NCBI GenBank assembly: GCA_017445585.1
Contig: JAFSTX010000068.1
Span: 1 to 64,000 of the forward strand
DNA length: 64,000 nt
Direction of reading: 5' to 3'
Source of the DNA: Lachnospiraceae bacterium
GTDB lineage: Bacteria > Bacillota > Clostridia > Lachnospirales > Lachnospiraceae
This document shows, piece by piece, positions 16,843 through 25,940 of this stretch (its first letter is position 1; every line of letters begins with the position of its first letter). Below the pieces are notes generated by a model. That model ran no database searches. It was not told where the DNA came from and saw only the letters and a list, made by a program, of their open reading frames with translations. The position numbers and the translations under genes were made by a program.

Positions 16843-17367
16843 TCAGGTGTTTTCCTTAAATGCGTTGATGATGTAGCGGATCGACCCGACGATCGCCAGC
16901 GCAATGCCAACCAGCAGATTCAGCAGGTAGCTCCTCGCTATCTCAGGATCTTCCTTCAGCCAGAGGCCGCCAGAACGGACACATTCCGCATAGGTCGGCA
17001 TATAGTCGATTTCTTTCGCGGCATACCATTCCTTGTACGCCTGGAACAGATCCTTGGCAAAGCAGAGATACCACGCGAGAGCGAGGACCAGCAGCGAAAT
17101 GACCGCCGCGATGATCACGCCTTTTTTGCTCAGGCGTCCGCCGAAGATCCTGTAGCCCTGGATCGCGCAGACAGCACCGATCAGGCCTGAGATCCCTGCG
17201 TAAAAGCCGACCATGTCCAGCAGAAACCAGATCACGCCTCCTGCCAGAGAAAAAAGAAATGCGCCGACGATGCCCCCAAGAACATTCTCTCTCTTTTCCG
17301 GTTCCGCCTGCATGACGGGGGGTGTCTGCATTTCCGGGACCGTATTCATTTCAACAGGTTCGTCCAA
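16843..17367 (-). CDS. Four-helix membrane protein of unknown function
   Basis: A ~174-residue protein with a ~30-residue hydrophilic N-terminus (acidic, Pro/Met-rich) and four predicted membrane helices; a hydrophilic ~40-residue segment (QAYKEWYAAKEIDYMPTYAE) lies between helices 3 and 4. I prefer a TTG start at 17367 because AAAGGAG stands eight bases before it; an ATG at 17412 has no ribosome site. No family recognised. It is monocistronic, with a shared terminator downstream. Confidence 0.6.
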   Translation of the reverse strand: MDEPVEMNTVPEMQTPPVMQAEPEKRENVLGGIVGAFLFSLAGGVIWFLLDMVGFYAGISGLIGAVCAIQGYRIFGGRLSKKGVIIAAVISLLVLALAWYLCFAKDLFQAYKEWYAAKEIDYMPTYAECVRSGGLWLKEDPEIARSYLLNLLVGIALAIVGSIRYIINAFKENT

Positions 17368-17473
17368 TGCCGTTTCTCCTTTTGCTGAAGTATTCTGCGA
17401 AAAGGATATCATGGCATTTTGGAAATGTCAATCATCCCGAAAATTCACTTCCAAAACTGATTTGCAACTTATT

Positions 17474-17746
17474 ATGAGGTATTGCTGGCTTAAAGATGTC
17501 GGAAGATTCAGAGGAATACAGTATTTTGCCGTCGCACCAAAAGACCGAGTTCCTCGAATTATGTGCGACAGAAACTTATCTTATTCAGTGCCAAACACCG
17601 CTATGCTAAAGGCATTACCTATCAACAAGAAAATTCAGGAACTAGGGGGAAGTCTTCCAAAGATTGCAAAGATTTTTACAATATTGGACATAGAACTGGA
17701 TAGCTGTTATCTTCAAAAAGATATGCCCGGTTTATATTTCAGATAG
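17474..17746 (+). pseudogene. Unrecognised gene fragment
   Basis: A 90-codon frame (MRYCWLKDVGRFRGIQYF... to DMPGLYFR) has natural-looking composition but no ribosome site. It is AT-rich against its neighbours. It is most likely the C-terminal end of a lost gene. No family assigned; the rest of 17413-17825 shows nothing else. Confidence 0.3.
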
Positions 17747-17825
17747 CCCTGTTCCTGGTTATAGCTTTGAAGAGACGGTTGAGAAACCCTTTCCGCAAAG
17801 ATGTATTTTTTGTCCGGCGTACATA

Positions 17826-18593
17826 TCATTCTCCGGTTCTGTTATCATAGACCAGAGGCCTGTTTTTTCTGTAGTTTTTTCTCGGAATATTATCATATGG
17901 CACGACCGCGTGCAGCGGCTGCGCGATAGCCATATCCGTAATGGATCTCATCAGTTCGTCTTTGATCCGCTTCCTCTCAGCACTGCCATTGGCTTCCGGC
18001 TGATAGACTACCGGCTTCCCGAAATACATCGTATGCAGCTCAGGCGCCAGATACATCGGCACGAAGCTCAGGGCCCTGCCGGTGCTGCGGTAATACATCG
18101 ACGCAACGCTGATAAACCTGTCCTGAAAATCGTTGATGATATTATTGTACGGGACTTTGTGTTCGGGAGTGATCATGATGCGGCTGCCATCGGCGAGACG
18201 ATCGACCGTCATCCGAAATGTCGTCTTCAGCCGCATGTCATGATAGACCGGGATGAGTCTCGCGCTGGTAAAGACGCTGACAAAGGCAGGCTTCAGAATC
18301 CTGCTGACAAGCCAGAATATCCACCTTACGCCGCACGGTTTGTGCGACCAGAAGTCGCGGTAAGTGTACTCCGCAACCTTCCTGCGGTCCATCATCTCCT
18401 CAGTGCACCACATATAGTGGTCGCCCGGGAAATACAGCTCCGTCACGACAGGACAGTACATCTGGCTGTGATTAGCAACTATGATGCACTCGCCCTCCGG
18501 CAAAGCCTCGCCCTGTATATCATACCTCGGTACGATGATCCGAAGCACAGCACACGCGATTCTGTATGTCAAACTTCCCTTATCTTTTCTCAA
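17826..18593 (-). CDS. PlsC-like acyltransferase with altered catalytic motif
   Basis: This 255-residue protein resembles 1-acyl-glycerol-3-phosphate acyltransferases. Motif I, normally N-H-x4-D, reads NHSQMYC, so the catalytic Asp is replaced by Cys. The FPEGTR-like motif reads ITPEHKV. The order and spacing of the motifs fit the family, with a membrane-associated helix WIFWLVSRILKPAF between them. The start is probably TTG at 18593, since no ATG lies upstream in frame with a ribosome site. It may act on an unusual acceptor or be inactive. Confidence 0.65.
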   Translation of the reverse strand: MRKDKGSLTYRIACAVLRIIVPRYDIQGEALPEGECIIVANHSQMYCPVVTELYFPGDHYMWCTEEMMDRRKVAEYTYRDFWSHKPCGVRWIFWLVSRILKPAFVSVFTSARLIPVYHDMRLKTTFRMTVDRLADGSRIMITPEHKVPYNNIINDFQDRFISVASMYYRSTGRALSFVPMYLAPELHTMYFGKPVVYQPEANGSAERKRIKDELMRSITDMAIAQPLHAVVPYDNIPRKNYRKNRPLVYDNRTGE

Positions 18594-18613
18594 AGCTGTC
18601 CTACTTTTCGAAT

Positions 18614-18669
18614 CTCACACAACGTCAATGAATTGTCTGCGCTCCCGATCCTCACGCAACGTCTATGAA
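18614..18669. repeat. Two 19-bp direct repeats upstream of the acyltransferase gene
   Basis: CTCACACAACGTCAATGAA (18614-18632) and CTCACGCAACGTCTATGAA (18651-18669) match at 17 of 19 positions and are 37 bp apart, immediately upstream of the minus-strand start at 18593. They could be binding sites for a regulator. The rest of the 174-bp gap up to 18768 is AT-rich and may hold the promoter. Confidence 0.6.
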
Positions 18670-18767
18670 ATCCGACTGCAAATGAATGATACAAACTCTG
18701 TATCTTATACCACAAATTTGCTTTTTTATCTACGATTATTTCGAGGAGTATCCGGTTGCTGCCGAAA

Positions 18768-20261
18768 TCAGCGAAGCGCCCAGCCGCTGCTCCTGCGAAC
18801 CGCCTCGAGCCAGCGCATAAGCTTCTCTTCGCGTTCTGCATCTGACATGGAGGGTTCATATGTCTTCTTCAGCCTTACAAGCTTTTTCACGTCGTCGGGA
18901 CCGCCAAGTGCTCCTGCGGCTATGGCGGACGCGCATGCACTGCCGTATGCCGCGGCTTCCTTCTCCTCCGGGATTTCTACCGGGATGCCGAGCATATCCG
19001 ACTGGAACTGCATGAGGAAAGCATTCTCCACCGGGCCGCCGTCAGCTCTCATCAGCTGTGAACGACGTCCGTAGGCATCGCTCATGGCAAGATAGCTGTT
19101 CGTCACCTGATATGCGAGAGCCTCCAGCACGGCGCGTACTATATGTGCGCGCGTCGTTCCGGCCGTCATCCCGATCAGCGTGCCTCTGGCGTACTGATCC
19201 CAGAAAGGCGTCGCAAGTCCCGAAAGTGCCGGTACATAGTATACGTCTCCCGTATCGGGGACCGAGCGGGCCAGCGTCTCGGACTCTGCGGCATTTTCTA
19301 TCAGACCGAGTCCCTTTACCAGCCACTCCACGGAGGAGCCTGCCGAATAGCAGGAGCCGCGCAGTCTGAACCACGGCCTGCCATGATACGTCCACAGACA
19401 GTTTGAGAAAAGGTCCGGCTTTGAAGGGACGAGCGTCTCGCCGGTCTGCAGGCTCATAAAGCTTCCCGTACCGTAAGAAGTCTTAAGTATGCCCTCTCCC
19501 ACGCAGCCGCTTCCGATGATTCCCGCCGAGGAATCCTCCAGCGCCGCGCCGATCAGCGCCTTAGCTCCGAGGAAGCATGCGGGATCCGTATATCCGAAGC
19601 TCCCTATGCTGTCCGCCATCTGCGGCATCAGCTCTCTGCGCAGGCCAAAAAGCCCCAGCATGAAATCGTCCCAGTCGCACCGCGCCAGATCAGTCAGCAT
19701 CATGCAGCTCGCGCTGCCCGGGTCCGTAGCATAGATGGTCTTGCCTGAGATCCTGTAAAAGAACCAGGTATTAAAGGTGCCGACCATCAGCTCTCCGCGC
19801 TCATACCGCGCCCTGGCGCCCTCGACGTGATCAAGGATCCAGGCGATCTTTGTCGCGCTGTAGTATGCGTCGGCCTTTACACCCGTGACAGCAAGTATCC
19901 TGTCTCCGTACTCACGGTCCAGCCGGTCCGCGTCTTCCGAGGTGCGGCGGTCCTGCCAGACTATCATACGGAATATCGGATCAGCGGTATCCTTTTCCCA
20001 GACAAGGCAAGTCTCGCCCTGATGATCCATTCCAAAGCCTATTATATCTGACGTCTTTGCTCCGGGGATCTTTGCCGCGGCGTCGCTGATCGCGCCGAGA
20101 CAGTTATCGTATATCTCCTGCGGGTCCTGCTCGACCCAGCCTGGATAGGGATAATAGTTTGAATGCGGCCGCGACGCTTTTGCCAGCATATGTCCATTCT
20201 CATCCGTTATTACAGCCGTCGTGAGCGTCGTACCCTGATCGATTCCTGCAAAAAGCTTCAT
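18768..20261 (-). CDS. FGGY-family carbohydrate kinase, glycerol-kinase-like
   Basis: A 497-residue ATP-dependent kinase of the FGGY family. The N-terminal phosphate-binding loop is GIDQGTT, the adenosine-binding motif is TSYGTGSF and the C-terminal signature contains ADGGPVENAFLMQF. Overall spacing follows GlpK, but the glycerol-contacting Arg of the Q-R-E-T motif is Gly here (HQGET, G82), while the adjacent Glu and a Trp in IVWQDRR remain, so the substrate is probably another polyol or sugar. It is the last gene of an operon with a histidine phosphatase (14-bp gap) and a phosphodiesterase. Confidence 0.88.
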   Translation of the reverse strand: MKLFAGIDQGTTLTTAVITDENGHMLAKASRPHSNYYPYPGWVEQDPQEIYDNCLGAISDAAAKIPGAKTSDIIGFGMDHQGETCLVWEKDTADPIFRMIVWQDRRTSEDADRLDREYGDRILAVTGVKADAYYSATKIAWILDHVEGARARYERGELMVGTFNTWFFYRISGKTIYATDPGSASCMMLTDLARCDWDDFMLGLFGLRRELMPQMADSIGSFGYTDPACFLGAKALIGAALEDSSAGIIGSGCVGEGILKTSYGTGSFMSLQTGETLVPSKPDLFSNCLWTYHGRPWFRLRGSCYSAGSSVEWLVKGLGLIENAAESETLARSVPDTGDVYYVPALSGLATPFWDQYARGTLIGMTAGTTRAHIVRAVLEALAYQVTNSYLAMSDAYGRRSQLMRADGGPVENAFLMQFQSDMLGIPVEIPEEKEAAAYGSACASAIAAGALGGPDDVKKLVRLKKTYEPSMSDAEREEKLMRWLEAVRRSSGWALR

Positions 20262-20275
20262 ACTGATCCTTTCTG

Positions 20276-20869
20276 CTATTCCAGAGCGCCGCGGTAGCTG
20301 AAGGCAACGAGGCTCCAGCGGCCGCCCGAATAATCAAAAACGGTCACGGAAGCATTGGCGATACTGAGGTGTTCGAGCAGCACCGGGTAACCCATGGCGT
20401 GATTAAAGAACTGATGGACCGTCCCCTCATGTCCGACCACCGCAATGCGCTCGCATTGACCGTCCTGAGCCTCGACCTCACGGATAAAATCCGCCACTCT
20501 GGCAGCCATCTGTTCCTTCGACTCACCGCCGAAAGCCCTGAAATCCTGATTAATCACGCTCTCTGTATAAGTCTCTCCGTATTCGCGAAGATTATCCTCA
20601 TAGTAATGCTCGGAGATACATCCTACGCTGATCTCGCGGATCTTGTCCGTAAGGACCGGCTCGTATCCCGGCAGCGCCAGTGCACAGGTCTCGCGGGCAC
20701 GGTTAAGATCGCTGCAGAAAACCTTGTCAAAACGGATCCCTGCGAGATACTTTGCCGCTGCCGCGGCCTGCTCGCGTCCGAGCGGTGAAAGCGGAGTCTG
20801 CGACCATCCGCAGTTCATATTCTGTCTGTTGCACTCGCTTTCACCGTGCCTGATAATATATACCTTCAT
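20276..20869 (-). CDS. Histidine phosphatase family protein
   Basis: A 197-residue phosphoglycerate-mutase-like phosphatase. The catalytic RHGE stands at residues 7-10 (IIRHGESECN), a second Arg in SDLNRARET, the acid/base Glu in REISVG and the second His in VVGHEGT. These complete the active site. Members dephosphorylate small metabolites. GGAGAGG precedes the ATG. Its place between a phosphodiesterase and a sugar-type kinase suggests stepwise handling of a phosphoester. Confidence 0.9.
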   Translation of the reverse strand: MKVYIIRHGESECNRQNMNCGWSQTPLSPLGREQAAAAAKYLAGIRFDKVFCSDLNRARETCALALPGYEPVLTDKIREISVGCISEHYYEDNLREYGETYTESVINQDFRAFGGESKEQMAARVADFIREVEAQDGQCERIAVVGHEGTVHQFFNHAMGYPVLLEHLSIANASVTVFDYSGGRWSLVAFSYRGALE

Positions 20870-20920
20870 CTGTTACCTCTCCGAAACGTGCCCTGCATCT
20901 GTCCGGCGCGTCTCACACCG

Positions 20921-22228
20921 TTATTTCTGTTTCAGTATTTCACCGATCACGCGGCCCTCCGCATCCGGCATGGTCCCGCCGAACGTGGCTGCCAGCGTGG
21001 GCGCCTCGTCGATGATCTCTCCGCGCCCGATCATCACATCATCCTCAACCGACGGGCCCTTGCACAGGAAGACCGGCTGCGGCCCCTTCTCGGGTCTGTA
21101 GCCGTGCGTAGCCATACCGAGACGGTAATCGCTAAGGTCAATGGGATTTGCGATAGGCTCCTGCCAGCCGTCGCCAAAGGCCGTATAGCCGTCGGTTTCG
21201 ACCACCAGATCAAAATCTCCGTCAAAGCCGTACTCGCGAGAGACCTCCTCGCGCGTCAGCACCTCTTCAAAGCCCCAGACGCCCTGATCTCGCAGACGGC
21301 AGAGGTATTCGTACACCTGCTGCTTCGCACCGTCCTTGGTCCAGATAGTGGCGCTCATGCCGTTGCTTTGGGCAAAGGCTCGCCAGTCTGTGACTTTGCC
21401 GCTCTCGTCCACGTCGATGAAACCGCCCTGACGCAGTATCAGATTCAGCTTGATCCTGCGCGCAAAGTCCATCTGCCCGTGGTCCGAAAGGATGACGAAA
21501 TCGGTATCGTCGTAAACTCCGGCCTCTTCCATCGCGGACATGACCTCTCCCAGCCACTCGTCCGTCATATCAAGTCCTCTGTCTATCTGCTCGTTAAAGA
21601 TCCCGTGGCGGTGGCGGAAGGTATCCAGAATACAGTTATGTACAAAAAGCACGTCCGGCTGATAAAGCCTGATCATACTGCAGGCACAGCCCATCAGAAA
21701 ATCGTCAAACGTGTTCGTTTTATCCAGAAACTTCCCTCTGTTCTTATAATTTGACGGCCAGCGGTCCATGTTCTCGCGGACCGCGCGCAGAGCCTCCTCG
21801 CTCGAGCCCATATTTGCAAAGCCCTGCTCGGGAGTCTCATTCGGATCAGGGAAGAAATATTCATCTATCAGATAATCTATGTTTTTGTTGCGTCCGGTGA
21901 CAGGCCAGAAAACCGACGCCGTGGTCAGTCCCGCCCTCTTTGCCGCCGCAAAGATGTCCTCGGTCTTTACTATATCTCCGACGTAGTGCCAGCGCGTACT
22001 TCCGCCCTCGGTGCCGAAGGTCCCGTTCGTAAAGACTCCGTGCTTTCCCGTCCTGCAGCCCGTCATGATCGAGACGTGCGCCGGATAGGTGATACTCGGA
22101 TAGATCGTACGCACATGGCTCACGCCCGACATATGCTCCATCAGGCGTGAAAAGTTCGGTTTTTCACGCAAATATGCCACGTCCTCCCAGACCATGGCAT
22201 CCATAGAAAGTACAAACAGTTTTTTCAT
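20921..22228 (-). CDS. Type I phosphodiesterase / nucleotide pyrophosphatase family protein
   Basis: A 435-residue member of the alkaline-phosphatase superfamily (NPP type). Metal and nucleophile residues are visible: MDAM near residue 10, the nucleophile Thr in PSITYPAHVS, D-x-x-H in the middle region (SDHGQMDF) and the late His in ATHGYRPEKG. No signal peptide is seen, so it is probably cytoplasmic. First gene of the operon, AAAGGAG before the ATG, with a 51-bp gap to the phosphatase. Substrates of the family include nucleotide and lipid phosphodiesters. Confidence 0.9.
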   Translation of the reverse strand: MKKLFVLSMDAMVWEDVAYLREKPNFSRLMEHMSGVSHVRTIYPSITYPAHVSIMTGCRTGKHGVFTNGTFGTEGGSTRWHYVGDIVKTEDIFAAAKRAGLTTASVFWPVTGRNKNIDYLIDEYFFPDPNETPEQGFANMGSSEEALRAVRENMDRWPSNYKNRGKFLDKTNTFDDFLMGCACSMIRLYQPDVLFVHNCILDTFRHRHGIFNEQIDRGLDMTDEWLGEVMSAMEEAGVYDDTDFVILSDHGQMDFARRIKLNLILRQGGFIDVDESGKVTDWRAFAQSNGMSATIWTKDGAKQQVYEYLCRLRDQGVWGFEEVLTREEVSREYGFDGDFDLVVETDGYTAFGDGWQEPIANPIDLSDYRLGMATHGYRPEKGPQPVFLCKGPSVEDDVMIGRGEIIDEAPTLAATFGGTMPDAEGRVIGEILKQK

Positions 22229-22287
22229 TATGCTCCTTTTATCCGTGCGGCTGACTATACGCCGCTCCGGACAGTGTCCGTATCATA

Positions 22288-22508
22288 CCCGCGCGGTTAT
22301 TCCATGACGGGTGGCATACCCCGCAAAGCTGATTGGCTGGCTTTCTAAATCAGCGCGCTTGGCTCCTAAAAAGCTCGAAAATGCAAAACTCGCTTCGCTC
22401 AAACAGTTGCATTTTCATCGCTTTTCTTAACGGAACCTTCGCTGCTGATTTTACGAAAGCGCCAAAGGCTTTGCAGAGTATGTCACATCCGTCACGGAAC
22501 CGCGCGGG
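22288..22508. repeat. 221-bp long imperfect inverted repeat (MITE-like hairpin)
   Basis: Two arms are inverted copies along nearly their full length. The ends are perfect (CCCGCGCGGTT at 22288-22298, AACCGCGCGGG at 22498-22508). Interior matches include TGACGG, GCAAAGC, TTGGC, AAATCAGC and GGCTCC against GGTTCC. The tip is GAAAATGCAA / TTGCATTTTC around a ~20-nt loop. No protein can be read from it. It separates the ComEC-like MBL gene from the phosphodiesterase operon and would fold into one long RNA stem when transcribed. Confidence 0.85.
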
Positions 22509-22519
22509 CGTACAGGAGA

Positions 22520-23503
22520 TTACTGCTGAGTCCAGACGTACAGCTCGTCGCTGCCGGCGGTGAGCATGACGTGGACGTCACCCGTCTCCCATACCTGATA
22601 GACCTCGCAGCCCACCTTCTGATAGCGGCGCAGGCCCGTATTGTTCATGATGTGACCGCCCATGCAGGCAGCGACCTTCGGGCTTACAGCCTCGATGAAC
22701 TCGGCGCTTCCGGAGGTATTCGCGCCGTGATGCATGATCTTGAGGACGTCGGCCTTGAGCAGCTCGTTGTCAACTTCGGCCAGGCATGCGCTCTCACCGG
22801 TATAGTAGAGATCTCCGGTAAAGAGGACCTTCTTGCCGTCCCATGAAACGCTCATAACGTTTGAAGTATCGTTCGTCGTAGCGCCTGCCGTATCCTGCCT
22901 GGGATAGAGAATATCGAACTGCGCTCCGCCGATCTCGAAGGAATCTCCGGCCATGACCGTGGTCACTTCCACACCCTTGGCCTGAAGCTTTTCGATATAT
23001 CCGCGAAGAGGCGCGGCGTTCGTGTTCCAGCTGATGGACTCATCCAGCTCAAAACCGTCGATATATACCTTTTTGATACCGAAAGCATCGATGAAATTCA
23101 TCAGCCCGCCGTAATGATCGGAATGGAAATGACTGATGAAAGCGCACTCGATATGAGTCACGCCCTCGTCCTTAAGCTGCTGGACGATGTAGTTCTCGTA
23201 GCCGCCCTCGCAGGAATCCACCAGCACGTATGACTCATCGGGCATCTTCATCAGGGTGCAGTCACCCCATGTCACAGACTGATCTACCTTCAGATTACCG
23301 AAGAAGGTGACTACCAGATTGCCCGTGGTGCTCTCGGGAGCCTGATGGTTGCGGGTATCGTCAGCCTGCGCCTCGGTGGCCTCTGTAGTGACTGCAGGCG
23401 TCTCGTCATCATCTTCATCGTCATCATCGTCTGCCGCGCCTCCGCAGGCGGCCAGGGTGACCACCATAACGCAGGTCAGCAGGAAAACAAGTATTCTCTT
23501 CAT
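22520..23503 (-). CDS. ComEC-type MBL-fold lipoprotein
   Basis: A 327-residue secreted lipoprotein with lipobox LAAC in the first ~20 residues and an unusually acidic linker (DDDDDEDDDE). The metallo-beta-lactamase domain carries H-F-H-S-D-H at residues 125-130, a later metal Asp in FTGDLYY and HHGANTSGS. This is the hydrolase type attached to ComEC/Rec2, not a beta-lactamase. It ends the eight-gene operon, 12 bp after the solute-binding protein. It likely cleaves phosphodiesters outside the membrane. It is only distantly similar to the other three MBL domains of the locus. Confidence 0.88.
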   Translation of the reverse strand: MKRILVFLLTCVMVVTLAACGGAADDDDDEDDDETPAVTTEATEAQADDTRNHQAPESTTGNLVVTFFGNLKVDQSVTWGDCTLMKMPDESYVLVDSCEGGYENYIVQQLKDEGVTHIECAFISHFHSDHYGGLMNFIDAFGIKKVYIDGFELDESISWNTNAAPLRGYIEKLQAKGVEVTTVMAGDSFEIGGAQFDILYPRQDTAGATTNDTSNVMSVSWDGKKVLFTGDLYYTGESACLAEVDNELLKADVLKIMHHGANTSGSAEFIEAVSPKVAACMGGHIMNNTGLRRYQKVGCEVYQVWETGDVHVMLTAGSDELYVWTQQ

Positions 23504-23515
23504 ATTTTTGACCCC

Positions 23516-24895
23516 TTAATCGTTGCTGGCGTGCCAGAAATCGATACACTCATCGACCTCTCCCGCGAAAGCGACCGTAAGCTCCTCGGCGCTCTTGCTC
23601 TCGGTGCAGGCCTTGGAGTAGTACTCGCGGCAGAGCTGATGGAAGTCAGAGAACATAGGCAGCCATGCGTTGTAGCAGTCGGCGCTGGTATTCTCCTGGG
23701 CCTCGATGGAGTACTTCGCGGTAGGGAATTCCTTTGCGATGAAGCTCTGATACTCGGCGGACTCAAAGCCCGTGATCGTGGTAGGCAGATATCCGGTAGC
23801 CTCGGCAAAGCCTGCGGTATACTCATCCTGCATCAGGAACTTCATGAACTCCCATGCGCCCTCCTGACGGCGGTCTTCGCCGGTATTGGCCAGGAAGAAG
23901 CAGCCGCCGCCCGTGCACTGACCGACGTTTGCAGCGCCCTTGGTGATGGTGGGGCACTCATGGAAGCCGGTGGTAAAGGCATCTGCCACAGCAGTAACTA
24001 CAGTATGATAAGAAGAAATGAACTCAGAGTAGATAACACAGTTCTGATTTACGAACTCAGCGCGTCCGTCAGCGACCGTGGTACCGAAGGGAAGCATCAG
24101 ATCTTCCTCAGTCATGGTCTTGAGGAACTGGAAGAAATCCACGGTGGCCTTGTAAGCCTCGCCGCCCTCGTCACCGATCAGGCATCTGGTGGGAACGGCG
24201 TCCTTGCCATTGTTATTGTCCACGTACTGAATGCCCTGGGCGGTCATAGGGAAGCTGTAGAAACCGGAGCTTGAGTGCATATAGAAGGGGTGCGCCACAC
24301 CGGCAGCCTTGAGCGTGCGGCAGGCCTCCAGGATCTCCTGATAGCTGTTCAGATCCGCTCTGGCATCGATGCCGTTTGCAGCGAGCACATCGTCATTGTA
24401 GAAAAATCCGGTGACCGTATTGCCGAGAGGCATGCACTGCCAGACTCCGTCCACGGAGTAGGTATTTGCCAGGTTGGTGATCATGTGGCTCATATCATAG
24501 CCGTCCTTGTCGATCCAGGTCTGAATAGGAACGAACAGCTCCTGATTCGCCAGGATCGGATACATGGACTCCGTATCCGACGCGAAGATATCGGGGCGGC
24601 TGTCCTTGGTCGAGGTGCTGATCTTGAGCAGAACGTCCTGATAGGAGCCGCCGTAGCTCATATCGATGATGTACTTGTCCTGGGACGCGTTGAAATCAGC
24701 AGCCGCGCTCGCCAGATACTCCTGTCCGTTACCGGTGTTACACTGCCAGACCTTGATGGTAAGCGGATAATCGTCAAAATCGTCGTCTCCGCCGATCTCG
24801 CCTTCCTCGTCGTCACCGCCGCCTCCGCAGGCGGCCAGCGCCAGCACCATGACAAAGGCCAGCATGAGCGCCAGAAGCTTCTTTAAACTCTTCAT
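23516..24895 (-). CDS. ABC transporter solute-binding lipoprotein, sugar type
   Basis: A 459-residue family-1 extracellular solute-binding protein. The signal peptide has lipobox LAAC, followed by an acidic spacer (GDDEEGEIGGDDDFDD). The core motif (I-K-V-W-Q-C-N-T-G-N-G, then A-D-F-N-A) and the C-terminal G-A-W-E-F-M-K-F-L motif fit CUT1 binding proteins for oligosaccharides. A long intergenic region (163 bp) with a hairpin separates it from the permease gene upstream in the operon, a common arrangement when the binding protein is made in excess. AGGAGG precedes the ATG. Confidence 0.92.
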   Translation of the reverse strand: MKSLKKLLALMLAFVMVLALAACGGGGDDEEGEIGGDDDFDDYPLTIKVWQCNTGNGQEYLASAAADFNASQDKYIIDMSYGGSYQDVLLKISTSTKDSRPDIFASDTESMYPILANQELFVPIQTWIDKDGYDMSHMITNLANTYSVDGVWQCMPLGNTVTGFFYNDDVLAANGIDARADLNSYQEILEACRTLKAAGVAHPFYMHSSSGFYSFPMTAQGIQYVDNNNGKDAVPTRCLIGDEGGEAYKATVDFFQFLKTMTEEDLMLPFGTTVADGRAEFVNQNCVIYSEFISSYHTVVTAVADAFTTGFHECPTITKGAANVGQCTGGGCFFLANTGEDRRQEGAWEFMKFLMQDEYTAGFAEATGYLPTTITGFESAEYQSFIAKEFPTAKYSIEAQENTSADCYNAWLPMFSDFHQLCREYYSKACTESKSAEELTVAFAGEVDECIDFWHASND

Positions 24896-24929
24896 AATTC
24901 TTCCTCCTAAGTTTATTTGATAATAACAG

Positions 24930-24955
24930 GTTTACTACCCGTTTTTTCAGTAAAC
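24930..24955 (-). other. Hairpin between permease and binding-protein genes
   Basis: GTTTACT / AGTAAAC with a 12-nt loop, inside the 163-bp gap. It may protect the downstream message or limit readthrough. No convincing promoter seen in the rest of the gap. Confidence 0.45.
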
Positions 24956-25058
24956 ATAATCATTCACCGCAGATTAGCGGTCTGCCCGGCTCTGCTGATT
25001 CAGAAAAGCCTTGTTTATTCTCCACATATTGTCAAATCCTACAGACATACAGCGGCAC

Positions 25059-25940
25059 TCAGCCCTTTACCGCGCCGGCAGTCATGCCCTTTATCAGATA
25101 GCTCTGTCCGATGACGAAGGCCACCAGCGGGATGATGATGCTGATCACGGCGCCGGCCAGTACTTTGCCGTACTCGGTGGCATTGGACGAAACGAGCATC
25201 GACATACCGATCTGCACAGTGTACATCTTCTGGTCGGTAGCTACGAGCATGGGCCAGAAGTACATATTATAAATATCGATAAAGATATAAATCGCAAGTG
25301 AAGCGATCGTCGGGACGGCCATAGGCAGACCGACCTTGAAGAGGAATTTCATGTCGCTGCAGCCGTCGATGACGGAGGCCTCCTTAAGCTCGCGCGGGAG
25401 CTGCAGGAAGAACTGTCTGAACATGAAGATCGCGGTACCTCCGACAAAATACGGCAGGCACAGGCCGATATAGGTATTGGTCAGACCCGCGTTGTTTATC
25501 GTCAGATAATTCGTGATCGTGGTCACCTGTCCGGGGATCATCATGGCGATGAGAATCAGCGTAAAGAGCAGATCCTTGCCCGGGAATCTGAACATCGAGA
25601 AAGCATACGCCGCCAGGCATGAGACTATGATCTGGATACTGATGATGACCAGGCAGAGCACCAGCGAATTCGATACATAGCGCAGCACCGGGATCGAAGC
25701 AAAGAGCTTCTGATAGTTCTCGAGAGTGAAATTCTGCATGATCGTTGCCATGGAAGGCAGATCGTTCAGATAATCGCTCGGAACGAAACTGAAGAGCACG
25801 CCCATCAGCAGCGGGCTGATAAAGCAGATGCCTATCACGACGCGGATCGCATAAGAGAGCGCTTTTCTGCGCTGTTTTGCGGCATGACCCTTTTTACGGA
25901 GCTTTTCTATCTCAACAGCAGTATATTCGTTTTCGTTCAT
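25059..25940 (-). CDS. CUT1 ABC permease (MalG/AraQ-like)
   Basis: A 293-residue permease with six membrane helices. The EAA loop reads ELKEASVIDGCSDMKFLFKV, the contact site for the cytoplasmic ATPase, followed by G-L-P-M-A-V-P. Its start overlaps the stop of the first permease by four bases (ATGA), so the pair is coupled. It probably forms the channel with that partner for the solute delivered by the downstream binding protein. Confidence 0.93.
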   Translation of the reverse strand: MNENEYTAVEIEKLRKKGHAAKQRRKALSYAIRVVIGICFISPLLMGVLFSFVPSDYLNDLPSMATIMQNFTLENYQKLFASIPVLRYVSNSLVLCLVIISIQIIVSCLAAYAFSMFRFPGKDLLFTLILIAMMIPGQVTTITNYLTINNAGLTNTYIGLCLPYFVGGTAIFMFRQFFLQLPRELKEASVIDGCSDMKFLFKVGLPMAVPTIASLAIYIFIDIYNMYFWPMLVATDQKMYTVQIGMSMLVSSNATEYGKVLAGAVISIIIPLVAFVIGQSYLIKGMTAGAVKG

